A DNA stretch of 64,000 nucleotides from Gordonia amarae NBRC 15530. Its GTDB lineage: Bacteria; Actinomycetota; Actinomycetes; Mycobacteriales; Mycobacteriaceae. The notes beneath the pieces were generated by a model that saw nothing but the letters and a program-made list of their open reading frames with translations, had not been told where the DNA came from and made no database searches. The stretch covers positions 1 to 64,000 of the forward strand of contig NZ_BAED01000024.1 of assembly GCF_000241345.1 (NCBI RefSeq), written 5' to 3'. Position 1 is the first letter of the stretch; each line of letters starts with the position of its first letter. Shown one piece after another: positions 19,521 to 27,463 of this stretch. Both the position numbers and the translations under genes were made by a program.

Positions 19521-19924
19521 GTGTATTGGGCGTGGGGATCGACCTCGTGTCGATCCCCGCCTTCAGGGAGCAACTGGCCCAGGCGGGCACCACCTTCGGT
19601 GACCGGTTCACCACCCGGGAGCGACGCGACTCGGGCGCCGGAACCGGCGACGATGCCCTGCATCTGGCGGCCCGCTGGGCGGCCAAGGAGGCGGTGATCA
19701 AGGCCTGGTCGGTGAGCCGGTACGGCCGCAAGCCGCTGTTGCCGCTGATCCGGCACAGCGACATCGAGGTGGTCACCGACAATTGGGGCCGCCCGGCCAT
19801 CCGGCTCGGCGGTGAGATCGCGGACCTGTTGCGCGACACAGTTGTCCACGTCTCGCTCACGCACGACGGCGACACCGCCGCCGCTGTCGCCATCCTGGAA
19901 TCGGCACCTCCTGCCGCTGGTTGA
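19517..19924 (+). CDS. acpS: Holo-[acyl-carrier-protein] synthase
   Basis: It transfers the 4'-phosphopantetheine arm from CoA to the serine of the FAS-I carrier domain. The 135-residue product has the AcpS motifs GVGIDLVSI (Mg-binding Asp) and LAARWAAKEAVIKAW. Its ATG overlaps the FAS-I stop by four bases (ATGA), implying coupled translation of the enzyme and the activator it needs; this order is conserved in mycobacteria. The last codons Ala-Gly-stop lie in the inverted repeat beginning at 19916. Confidence 0.95.
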   Translation: MSVLGVGIDLVSIPAFREQLAQAGTTFGDRFTTRERRDSGAGTGDDALHLAARWAAKEAVIKAWSVSRYGRKPLLPLIRHSDIEVVTDNWGRPAIRLGGEIADLLRDTVVHVSLTHDGDTAAAVAILESAPPAAG

Positions 19925-20029
19925 GGTGTGAGGTAGCCCGGCGACCGAGCCTCGAAACCCGGTGAGGCGACATTGTTCCCGCACCAGGTTTCGAGGCTCG
20001 TCGCTTGCGCTCCTCGCACCTCAACCAGC
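19916..20029. repeat. Dispersed nested inverted repeat, copy 3
   Basis: Outer arms are GCTGGTTGAGGTGTGAGG and CCTCGCACCTCAACCAGC. Inner arms are GAGCCTCGAAACCCGGTGAG and GCACCAGGTTTCGAGGCTCG. It fills the gap between convergent acpS and tetR and provides the stop of acpS. A probable bidirectional terminator. Confidence 0.85.
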
Positions 20030-20038
20030 AGCAGCGGG

Positions 20039-20668
20039 TCAGTCGTCGTCTGCCGTGGACTCCTCCAGCAGCAGGTAGCCGGCCAGCATCCGCTTGAGTT
20101 CGGCGACGATCTCCTCGTGATGGGTCACGTCCTGCACCGACAGGCTCAGCAGCGAGTAGGTCGTGTGCACCAGCACCTGCGACATCATCTCGCGCCGGCC
20201 CCGCTGCGACGGCGTCAGCGGGGCCAGGGCTCGGGCGACGAGTTCGGCGAGCAGCCGCTCGTTCTGGGTGGCGGTCAGCCGTGTCGACGGCGTCGACTGC
20301 ACCGCCAGCCACACTGCCCGCCGCGACGGATCGTTGCGCCACAACGCCGCCAGGTGATCGAGGAACTTCTCCAGCAGGTGCGGCCACTCCAGCGACGGCA
20401 CCTCACCGGCGAACGCGGACAGTTCCTCACGGACGGCCACCGTGTCCTGCCGGTCGAGTTCGCACACGATCACGTACTTGTTGGCGAAGTACTGGTACAG
20501 CGTGCCGATCGGGACCTCGGCACGGACGGCGATCTCCTCACACGTCAGCGACTCGATACCGACCTCGATCAGCAACTCGCGGGCGGCGCCGAGCATCGCC
20601 TGAAACTTGCGCTTGCTGCGTTCCTGCGTGGGACGTTTACGGGGAACGAGCAGCTCGGTGTCGGGCAT
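20039..20668 (-). CDS. TetR-family transcriptional regulator
   Basis: The 209-residue protein has an N-terminal helix-turn-helix (about residues 20-70: SLTCEEIAVRAEVPIGTLYQYFANK) with the typical TetR YxYF motif, and a ligand-binding C-terminal half without recognisable specificity. It starts 12 bases after the stop of the peroxiredoxin gene on the same strand, so the two probably form an operon. Its ligand and targets are unknown. Confidence 0.85.
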   Translation of the reverse strand: MPDTELLVPRKRPTQERSKRKFQAMLGAARELLIEVGIESLTCEEIAVRAEVPIGTLYQYFANKYVIVCELDRQDTVAVREELSAFAGEVPSLEWPHLLEKFLDHLAALWRNDPSRRAVWLAVQSTPSTRLTATQNERLLAELVARALAPLTPSQRGRREMMSQVLVHTTYSLLSLSVQDVTHHEEIVAELKRMLAGYLLLEESTADDD

Positions 20669-20680
20669 TTCCGCTACGGG

Positions 20681-21154
20681 TCAGACCGACAGGTCGCGCC
20701 GCAGCTTGGCGACGTGCCCGGTGGCGCGCACGTTGTACTGGGCCACCTCGATGTCGCCGTTCTCGTCGACGAGGAACGTCGAGCGGATGACTCCGTTGAC
20801 CACCTTGCCGTACATCATCTTCTCGCCGAACGCGCCCCACTCGGTGAGGACCTTCTTCTCCGGGTCGCTGAGCTGCGGGAACGTGAGGGCGTCGCGATCG
20901 ACGAACTTGGCGAGTTTGGCCGGTTTGTCGGGGGAGATGCCGATGACGGCGATGCCCGCCTCGTTCAGTTCGGCCAGGTTGTCGCGGAAGTCGCAGGCCT
21001 GCTTGGTGCAGCCGGGGGTCATCGCGGCGGGGTAGAAGTAGACGATCACCTTGCGTCCGGCGTAGTCGGACAACGAGACCGGGTTCTCCTCGGCGTCGAG
21101 GAGAGTGAAGGCGGGCGCCTTGTCGCCGGGCGCCAACCGTGTCGTTTCAGCCAT
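20681..21154 (-). CDS. bcp: Thioredoxin-dependent peroxiredoxin (Bcp/PrxQ type)
   Basis: It reduces hydrogen peroxide and organic hydroperoxides. The 157-residue protein has the peroxidatic cysteine in MTPGCTKQACDF, with the resolving cysteine five residues later, the hallmark of atypical two-cysteine PrxQ/Bcp enzymes. It is probably co-transcribed with the tetR gene 12 bases downstream. Its upstream region (21155-21311) contains TGCAGT at 21252 and two ACTGCA copies (21268 and 21280) that could be operator half-sites. Confidence 0.9.
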   Translation of the reverse strand: MAETTRLAPGDKAPAFTLLDAEENPVSLSDYAGRKVIVYFYPAAMTPGCTKQACDFRDNLAELNEAGIAVIGISPDKPAKLAKFVDRDALTFPQLSDPEKKVLTEWGAFGEKMMYGKVVNGVIRSTFLVDENGDIEVAQYNVRATGHVAKLRRDLSV

Positions 21155-21311
21155 ACAGGCAGGCTAATGCATGCGCTCGCCGGCGGATGCGAGCGAGTGC
21201 TCGGGTCGTGTCCGGCGCGCAACCCTTGGTGAGCCGGTCGATACCGTAGTCTGCAGTGTGACCTATTACTGCACTGTGTACTGCACCTAGCAGCGCCTGG
21301 AGGATGACGAC

Positions 21312-21530
21312 GTGGCGGATACCGAACGCATTGAGCAAGAGATCGCGGCGGCACGCGAAGACTTGGCCAAGACCCTCGACGCCCTCGCGGTGCGTGCCAA
21401 CCCGCAACGGCTGGCCGACGACGCCAAAACCCGCGCGATCGCCGCGCTCAACTCGCCCGCGGTCAAGTACACCCTCATCGGGGCCGGTGTCGTGGTGAGC
21501 ATCGTGATCGTCCGAAAGATCGTCACCTAG
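21312..21530 (+). CDS. Small DUF3618-family membrane protein
   Basis: The 72-residue protein has an N-terminal charged helix (ERIEQEIAAAREDLAKTLDAL) typical of DUF3618, and a C-terminal membrane segment (YTLIGAGVVVSIVIVRKIV) with a short basic end. It is probably a bitopic membrane protein, function unknown. The GTG start is preceded by GGAGGATG. It is divergent from bcp and immediately upstream of the tRNA-Lys gene. Confidence 0.75.
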   Translation: MADTERIEQEIAAAREDLAKTLDALAVRANPQRLADDAKTRAIAALNSPAVKYTLIGAGVVVSIVIVRKIVT

Positions 21531-21638
21531 GTGCCGAAAACAGACGAAACCACAGGTCAGCGATACGATTTCACTTTTCCGCAGACCTCCATGTAAGGTT
21601 TCTTCTCGCAAGGCCAAGCGCCCCACAGCGCAGGCCGA

Positions 21639-21712
<74 letters not shown>

Positions 21713-21713
21713 T

Positions 21714-21756
21714 GAAAAGCCCCTCACCAGCGGAAACGGCGGTGAGGGGCTTTTTC
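21714..21756 (+). terminator. Element-borne terminator after tRNA-Lys
   Basis: AAAAGCCCCTCACC pairs with GGTGAGGGGCTTTT around a 12-base loop and runs into a T-tract. It lies just inside the element, so the element replaces the displaced host terminator (now at 32603-32650) for the reconstituted tRNA gene. Confidence 0.85.
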
Positions 21757-21767
21757 ATTTCCGCGGA

Positions 21768-21791
21768 TACTCTCTAATCTACTCTCCAATC
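21768..21791 (+). repeat. Tandem 12-bp repeat, left-end candidate integrase/Xis arm site
   Basis: TACTCTCTAATC is followed directly by TACTCTCCAATC. The same 12-mer occurs at 31124-31135 and in another tandem pair at 32427-32450. AT-rich direct repeats near both element ends are typical of arm-type recombinase sites. Confidence 0.6.
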
Positions 21792-21975
21792 CCTCGTTCT
21801 AGGACGCTCAGAGGCACGGCCGGGACAGTGTTCTATCCATGCTCTTGCAGCACACACCTCACTTGACCCAGTTCTCGATCGATCGACCCGCACCGATAGG
21901 CACCGTGTCCCTCACCCCGTCACACCTCTCGACTACCGTTAGACCGGATCGGGGAACAGCAACGGAGCAGGGACG

Positions 21976-23085
21976 ATGGCAGGAAACGCGACGCTGAGCA
22001 AGGCGCAGTCGGCAAAACGGGACGAGTGGTACACCAGCACGGTCGACATCGAAAAAGAGCTGCGGCACTACCGGCCGCAGTTCGAGGGCAAGGTCGTGCT
22101 GTGCAACTGCGACGACCCCTACGAGTCGAACTTCTTCAAGTACTTCGCGATGAACTTCAACCACCTGAAGCTCAAGAAACTCATCGCGACCTCGTTCGTC
22201 GGCTCGCCGATCGCCGGCTCGCAGCTCCCGCTCTTCGAAGCTGCCGGCATGCGCGACGCTGAGCCCACTAAGACCGCCTACAAGGTCGAGATAACTGAGG
22301 TGGTCGATCTCAACGACGATGGCGCCATTGACCTGCTCGACGTCGAGCACCTGCTGCGTCACGACGCCAACGCGGTGACCCCGCTCTCCGGCGACGGTGA
22401 CTTCCGCAGCAAGGAGGTGGAGGCGCTCCTCGATGAGGCGGACATCGTGGTGACGAATCCGCCGTTCTCGCTGTTCAAGGAGTACATCCACCAGCTCATC
22501 GCGCACGGCAAGAAGTTCCTGGTCCTGGGCGACCAGAACCACGCCAAGCACTCCGAGATCTTCCCGTACGTCACCGAGAACAAGCTCTGGTTCGGCTACG
22601 ACAACGGTGGCACGAAGTGGTTCCGTGTGCCGATGGACTACGAGATCGCCACCGCGTCGCGCACCAAGATCGTCGACGGCGTCAAGTACCTGAGCATGGG
22701 CCGGATCTACTGGTACACCAACCTCGACACCACCAAGCGCCATGAGCCGTTGACGCTCTACAAGCGCTTCAAAGCTGACGAGTACCCGACCTATGTCAAC
22801 TACCCCGCCATCGAAGTCGCCAAGGTGGCCGAGATCCCGTTCGACTACGACGGGGTCATGGGCGTTCCGATCACCTTCCTCGACAAGTACAGCCCCGATC
22901 AGTTTCAGATCGTCGGCATCAGCACCCGCGACGCCGAGCCGATGAGGAATTATGCCGAGCCCGAGGCGTACGCGAAGGACGGAAGGATCGTCGGCGGGAC
23001 GGGCAAGCTGTTCCTGCCCATTGGAGACGGCAGATACACCGGTGTTTACGAGCGCATTCTGGTCAAGCGGATCGGAGACGCCTGA
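21976..23085 (+). CDS. EcoRI-type adenine-specific DNA methyltransferase
   Basis: The 369-residue protein matches the M.EcoRI family. KRDEWYT is near the start, CDDPYESNFFKYF (about residue 46) is the SAM-binding-type segment of this family, and the amino-methyltransferase motif IVVTNPPFSLFKEY is at about residue 161. It is expected to place N6-methyladenine in a short target; the recognition sequence cannot be read from the protein. GGAGCAGG precedes the ATG. Its stop overlaps the next start as TGATG, the first gene of a tightly coupled trio. No classical EcoRI endonuclease gene is present; the two downstream nucleases take that position. Confidence 0.88.
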   Translation: MAGNATLSKAQSAKRDEWYTSTVDIEKELRHYRPQFEGKVVLCNCDDPYESNFFKYFAMNFNHLKLKKLIATSFVGSPIAGSQLPLFEAAGMRDAEPTKTAYKVEITEVVDLNDDGAIDLLDVEHLLRHDANAVTPLSGDGDFRSKEVEALLDEADIVVTNPPFSLFKEYIHQLIAHGKKFLVLGDQNHAKHSEIFPYVTENKLWFGYDNGGTKWFRVPMDYEIATASRTKIVDGVKYLSMGRIYWYTNLDTTKRHEPLTLYKRFKADEYPTYVNYPAIEVAKVAEIPFDYDGVMGVPITFLDKYSPDQFQIVGISTRDAEPMRNYAEPEAYAKDGRIVGGTGKLFLPIGDGRYTGVYERILVKRIGDA

Positions 23086-24224
23086 TGGACATCGAACTGC
23101 ACCCGGTCACGATCCGCGAAGTCGTTGACGGCTACACCGACGACGGTGAGGGCGGTGTCTTCGGTTATGGCGGCCGACTCAACATCAGACCTCCGTACCA
23201 GCGCGAGTTCGTCTACAAGCAGAAGCAGCGCGACGCGGTGATCGACACCATCTTCAAAGGCTTCCCGCTCAACGTCTTCTACTGGGTCGAGAACGAGGAC
23301 GGCACGTTCGAGATCCTCGACGGTCAGCAACGCACAGTGTCGCTGAGCCAGTACGCCAACGGTGACTTCTCGGTCGAAGTGAACGGAAACCTCAAGGGCT
23401 TCCCGAACCTCACTCCCGACGAGCAGAAGAAGTTCCTCGACTACGAGCTACTCGTCTACCGCTGCAAGGGCGAGGACTCCGAGAAGCTCGACTGGTTCCG
23501 AACCATCAACATCGCCGGGGAGAAGCTCGAAGACCAGGAGCTGCTCAACGCCACCTACTACGGCCCCTGGCTGACCCACGCAAAGTCGATCTTCTCCAAG
23601 ACCGGCGGCGCGGCCTATGGGTTGGGCGAGAAATACCTCGTCGGCGAGCCTATCCGCCAGAAGTACCTAGAGACGGCGCTGAAGTGGATCGCCGCCCGCG
23701 ACGGGCTCGACCACCACAAGCAGTACATGGCCAAACACCAGCACGACCAGAACGCCAATGAGCTGTGGTCGTACTTCCGCACCGTCATCTACTGGGTCGA
23801 AGACACCTTCCCCAAGTATCGAGCCCTGATGAAGGGGCAGCCGTGGGGTCCGCTGTACGACCAGTACGGTCAGCAGCAGTTCGACACCGACGCGCTGGAG
23901 ACCGAGATCGCTGCACTGATCCAGGACAAGGAGGTCGGCAACAACCGCGGCATCTACCAGTACGTCCTGACCCGCGACCCCAAGCACCTGAGCTTGCGCC
24001 AGTTCGACGACGACCAGCGGCTCGAGATGTACGAGCGGCAGGGTGGACGCTGTGCCAACGGCACCAAGTGCAAGACCGTCGGCAACGACGACGGCCAGCA
24101 GGTCTTCGACATCAGCCAGATGGACGCCGACCACATCGTGCCGTGGTCCAAGGGCGGCAAAACTGAAGCCGAAAACGGTCAGATGCTCTGCATCGGCTGC
24201 AACCGATCTAAGGGCGATCTGTGA
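23085..24224 (+). CDS. DUF262-HNH endonuclease
   Basis: The 379-residue protein begins with a DUF262 (ParB/sulfiredoxin-like) domain. PPYQREFVYKQKQRDAVIDT (about residue 38) and ILDGQQRTVSL (about 79) are the conserved boxes, which in GmrSD and SspE bind nucleotide or drive regulation of cleavage. The C-terminus (about 325-379) is an HNH nuclease with paired zinc cysteines (RCANGTKC and CIGC), DADHIVPWSKGG and a final NRSKGDL. Unlike GmrSD it uses a compact HNH rather than DUF1524. It overlaps the methylase by one base and the next gene by four. Predicted role: NTP-regulated DNA cleavage in a restriction-like system; the target is unknown. Confidence 0.85.
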   Translation: MDIELHPVTIREVVDGYTDDGEGGVFGYGGRLNIRPPYQREFVYKQKQRDAVIDTIFKGFPLNVFYWVENEDGTFEILDGQQRTVSLSQYANGDFSVEVNGNLKGFPNLTPDEQKKFLDYELLVYRCKGEDSEKLDWFRTINIAGEKLEDQELLNATYYGPWLTHAKSIFSKTGGAAYGLGEKYLVGEPIRQKYLETALKWIAARDGLDHHKQYMAKHQHDQNANELWSYFRTVIYWVEDTFPKYRALMKGQPWGPLYDQYGQQQFDTDALETEIAALIQDKEVGNNRGIYQYVLTRDPKHLSLRQFDDDQRLEMYERQGGRCANGTKCKTVGNDDGQQVFDISQMDADHIVPWSKGGKTEAENGQMLCIGCNRSKGDL

Positions 24225-25111
24225 GCGCCCAAGTCGTGGCCGTCAATGTCCAGATTCCTGCCGCGGCTACCGCACCGGTCGTCGCCGACTTCACCACCCA
24301 TGCCCTGCGGGTCGGCTACTTCCACCGCCGAGACTGGCAGAACCTCCCGGCCGATGACTGGAACGTGCCAGGTGTTTACGTCCTGATGACCACCGACGGC
24401 TCAGGCATCGTCTATGTCGGCAAGTCGGTCAAGCTCCGAGGCCGGATCAGTACGCACAACAGCGACCCGCAGATCGACTGGCAGCGCGCTTTGGTGGTTA
24501 AGCGTGACACCTCCCACGGATTCACCAGTGCGGACGTCGGCTACCTCGAAGGTCGACTTGCCGCTGAGCTAGCCGCGATCCCGGGAATCACCGTCCACCG
24601 GGGCAAGGAGGACCGAGACGACACCCTGCCACGGCACATGGAGCTATCGCTCGACGAGCTGCTCGGTTCGATCTTGTCAGCGGCGCGCCTAGCCGGGCTC
24701 GACGTGCATAAGCCCGCAGATCTACCAGAGGATGACGAGATAGCCGAGGAACCGATCGCAGATTCCGTCTCCCAACCGGCAACGCCTGCTGTCCGTAGAC
24801 GCCGGCAAAGAAAGAAGGCCAAGCTACCCGAGCTCGTGGCCGCAGGACTGATCAGCGCGGGCACCGAACTGCACCTGAATCAGGGCGGCACCGCGGCAAC
24901 GGGCACCGTGTCCACGCAGGGCGAAATCGTGGTCGACGGCGTCGCCTACAACTCGGTGAGCACGGCCGCACAGACCGCGCTCAACAACGCCCGCGAAGAG
25001 ACAGCGCACGTCCTGTCCTCGAACGGATGGACCACTTGGCACATCGGCAGTCCGACGGGGCCCGTGCTGGACTCCCTACGCGACCAATACACGTCCCCGG
25101 AACAGTCGTAG
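24221..25111 (+). CDS. GIY-YIG nuclease fused to a RAMA domain
   Basis: In this 296-residue protein the GIY-YIG fold spans about residues 45-140: VPGVYVLM and IVYVGKS (the two signature strands), arginine in KLRGRIS, and the metal-binding glutamate in YLEGRLAAE. After a charged linker with RRRRQRKKAK, residues about 205-290 read LPELVAAGLISAGTEL, GEIVVDGVAYNSVSTAAQTA and SNGWTTWHI. This is the pattern of RAMA (restriction enzyme adenine methylase associated) domains, thought to sense modified DNA. It overlaps the DUF262-HNH gene by GTGA. It is a likely sensor-effector nuclease paired with the adenine methylase. The RAMA assignment is from pattern memory, not a profile search. Confidence 0.8.
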   Translation: MSAQVVAVNVQIPAAATAPVVADFTTHALRVGYFHRRDWQNLPADDWNVPGVYVLMTTDGSGIVYVGKSVKLRGRISTHNSDPQIDWQRALVVKRDTSHGFTSADVGYLEGRLAAELAAIPGITVHRGKEDRDDTLPRHMELSLDELLGSILSAARLAGLDVHKPADLPEDDEIAEEPIADSVSQPATPAVRRRRQRKKAKLPELVAAGLISAGTELHLNQGGTAATGTVSTQGEIVVDGVAYNSVSTAAQTALNNAREETAHVLSSNGWTTWHIGSPTGPVLDSLRDQYTSPEQS

Positions 25112-25191
25112 CGACCCAACCGGCCGCACGCGGCAGGAGATGAATGAACGGGCAGAGCCGAATACGGGACGAATCGTTGATTGGCGCATCG

Positions 25192-26751
25192 TCAATAGTC
25201 AGGTCCTTCGCTCCCGGGGCGCGGCGGCGTCCCCAAGCGTGAGGCGGCCCCTCGGGTGAATGCCTCGACGGCCGTCGGGTGCGTCCGCGCCTCTTCGGCG
25301 GTTCGGAACTTCTTCCACCCCATCTGCATTCCCGGACTCCACTTATCCCGGGGCGTCGACTTGAACAACGCGGTGATGTTCTTCTGCCACTCAGCGAGGT
25401 CGGTGTACTTCACCGCGTACCGAGCCTGCATCTCGTCCAGCTTCCCCTTCAGCGCGGCGCGGGCCAGTTCGAGCCCCTCCTCGAACCCGGCCTTCTTAGC
25501 GGCTTCGGCCTCGGCGCGTAGCGGTGCGACGGTCCGGGCGACTTCGACATCGACACGCTCATCGACAGCGGCCATCTGCCGCCGTTCGTATTCGGCCACC
25601 CGGTCGTCGGCGTCGCGGCGGGCCTGCTCCTCTTCCTCGGCAAGACGGGCTCGCAGAGCCGCCTCAGCAGCCTGCTGACGCGCTAACGTCGCTTGAGCGT
25701 CCTCTCGGGCCGTCTTGGCCTCTGCGAGCGCCTGCGTCGCAGCCTGCTGGTCGGCGTTCACCTGTTCGCGGTCACGGTCGAGTTCGGCGCTCTTAGCGTT
25801 GATCTGACCCCACGCTGCCGAGACCTCCTTCTCGCGCTGGTCCACAATGACGCCCTTGTGGTCCACGCGGTCCTCGTGCTCAGCGTTCTCGCGGACGGCT
25901 TCTGCCAGCTCCTCGCGGGCAGCTTCCAGCTCCTGACGATCAAAGTGCAACCGCGCCTTCTCGGCGGCGTTGCGATCGGCCAGTTCGCGCTCGGCCTTCT
26001 CGCGGTCGCGCCTAGCCTTGAACACTCGCACCGGCTCGTGGCCGCGCCCGGCGTCGACCCGCTCGAACGTGGCGTCGTAACCCTCGGCGAGCAGCACCGT
26101 GCGCATCTCGTCGTGGCGGGCGGCGTAGGCCTGTTTAGACTCGCCCATGATCCTCGCGCCGACGAGTTTGAAGTCTTCCGACAACGGCACCAAGAACATG
26201 TGGATGTGCGGATGGTCCTCGTCCCAGTGCTCGGCAACGGCGACGGTGTTGTCGGCGCCGGTGACCCGTTGAACTTCGCGGACCATCGCGTGCAGCTTCT
26301 CCCGGACGTCTGCCTTCTGTTCGGCCGTCATGTCGACGACCTTGCCGGTGTACTCGGGATCGAGCTGGAGGATGACCTCCAGGCACACCGTCGCGTCCTT
26401 GCGGACCGCGACCGGCTTGACCGTGCCGTCCTTCATCGTCTTGGTGTGCACGGCCAGCCCGACGCGCTCCTCGATCCAGTCCTCGACAGCGGCGATCGAG
26501 TCGCCGGGCCCAGCGAGCCGCAGCCCACCGGCCCCGTCGGGCAGCCACACCACGTTGTCGTCGGTCCGGGCGTCGTCGATCCGCTCATTGCTGTGCACGT
26601 GCTCGATGCCCTCGCGCCGTTCCACCGAACGCAGCGCGTGCGACAGCATGGGGCCGATCGCCGGTCGCTTGTCGCGGCCCTTGCCGCGGGCCTTGTCGAC
26701 ATCGACCCGCGCCCGGGACTCCCACCGGTAGGACGTGCTCCACTGCGACAC
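25192..26751 (-). CDS. mob: MobV/Pre-type relaxase (plasmid mobilisation protein)
   Basis: It nicks the transfer origin and leads the strand into a recipient using a helper conjugation machine. The 519-residue protein carries the MobV motif III EHWDEDHPHIHMFLVP (about residues 175-190), with the metal-binding His cluster and the DE pair. Residues about 240-400 form a long charged coiled coil (repeats of EKAERELADRNAAEKAR and similar), as in Pre/Mob proteins. No type IV secretion genes are present, so the element is at most mobilisable. The 318-base region upstream contains repeats consistent with oriT. Confidence 0.85.
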   Translation of the reverse strand: MSQWSTSYRWESRARVDVDKARGKGRDKRPAIGPMLSHALRSVERREGIEHVHSNERIDDARTDDNVVWLPDGAGGLRLAGPGDSIAAVEDWIEERVGLAVHTKTMKDGTVKPVAVRKDATVCLEVILQLDPEYTGKVVDMTAEQKADVREKLHAMVREVQRVTGADNTVAVAEHWDEDHPHIHMFLVPLSEDFKLVGARIMGESKQAYAARHDEMRTVLLAEGYDATFERVDAGRGHEPVRVFKARRDREKAERELADRNAAEKARLHFDRQELEAAREELAEAVRENAEHEDRVDHKGVIVDQREKEVSAAWGQINAKSAELDRDREQVNADQQAATQALAEAKTAREDAQATLARQQAAEAALRARLAEEEEQARRDADDRVAEYERRQMAAVDERVDVEVARTVAPLRAEAEAAKKAGFEEGLELARAALKGKLDEMQARYAVKYTDLAEWQKNITALFKSTPRDKWSPGMQMGWKKFRTAEEARTHPTAVEAFTRGAASRLGTPPRPGSEGPDY

Positions 26752-27069
26752 GGGAACCGCCCTTCGGTCGGTTGCTTAACGGCCAATCCCGGCGGGGCCC
26801 TGGACGGTGGCGCGGGGCCCTGCTTCGCCGCCCACACCACCGTCCCGCCCACCAGGCTTACCCGTTAAGCATAACCCACTATGTTCATCCGCTCGCTTCG
26901 CTCGCTCCTGAACGTGGTCTCCTGCGGAGGGCCAGCCCCAGGCTACGCCTGGGAGCAGGGCCGGCCAGAACACTCGCTCGCTCGTGTCCAGGCAGGCCCT
27001 GCCAGAGACGACGACGCCCCCGGAGCTAGCCTGTTCGGCGCTCCGGGGACGGTCGTCAGGGGAGGACCG
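26752..27069. other. Candidate oriT region upstream of the relaxase gene
   Basis: No gene is supported here. TGCTTAACGG (26773-26782) is complementary to CCGTTAAGCA (26862-26871). Two copies of GCGGGGCCCTG lie between them, a GAGCGAAGCGAGC-type palindrome lies around 26889-26905, and CCCAGGC-TAC-GCCTGGG is at 26937-26953. MobV relaxases usually act on inverted repeats just upstream of their own gene, so nicking within this stretch is plausible. Confidence 0.5.
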
Positions 27070-27369
27070 TCAGTGGTGCTGACCGAAGTCGGCGACCGCG
27101 CCGCCGACAGGGGCCGGGGCGGCGGCCGCGGCGAGGCCCCGGACCACCTCATCGACGACGCCCTTGGCCAGCAGCGCCTCGACCAGACGCGAGACCGGCT
27201 CATCGCCGCACCCGAGCACCTCCACGAGGCCCGAAGCGGTCAGCTCCGGGCACCGCTGAGCGATGGCGGCGAGATTGCGCCCGGCCTTCTGGTTGTCGGC
27301 CGCGATCGCCTTGCGTTTGGCGGTGCGGGCCGCGGCGATGGCCTTGTCGAAGTCTTCGTAGTTCGGCAT
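27070..27369 (-). CDS. Unknown 99-residue protein of the mobile element
   Basis: I do not recognise it. The first half is a basic amphipathic helix (DKAIAAARTAKRKAIAADNQKAGRNL) and the rest includes a leucine/valine-rich helical part ending in an Ala/Pro-rich tail. The ATG has a good CAGGAG ribosome site. It lies between the polymerase and relaxase genes on the same strand, so a DNA-binding accessory to replication or to the relaxase is the most reasonable guess, without direct support. Confidence 0.6.
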   Translation of the reverse strand: MPNYEDFDKAIAAARTAKRKAIAADNQKAGRNLAAIAQRCPELTASGLVEVLGCGDEPVSRLVEALLAKGVVDEVVRGLAAAAAPAPVGGAVADFGQHH

Positions 27370-27463
27370 GGTTCGTACTCCTGTTCGTTGCTGTCGGCCG
27401 GACCGAGTCTCGGTAGCGGCCGGGATGTGTTTCGGGACTGCGCTTCAAAGGCGCTCGCGTGGT

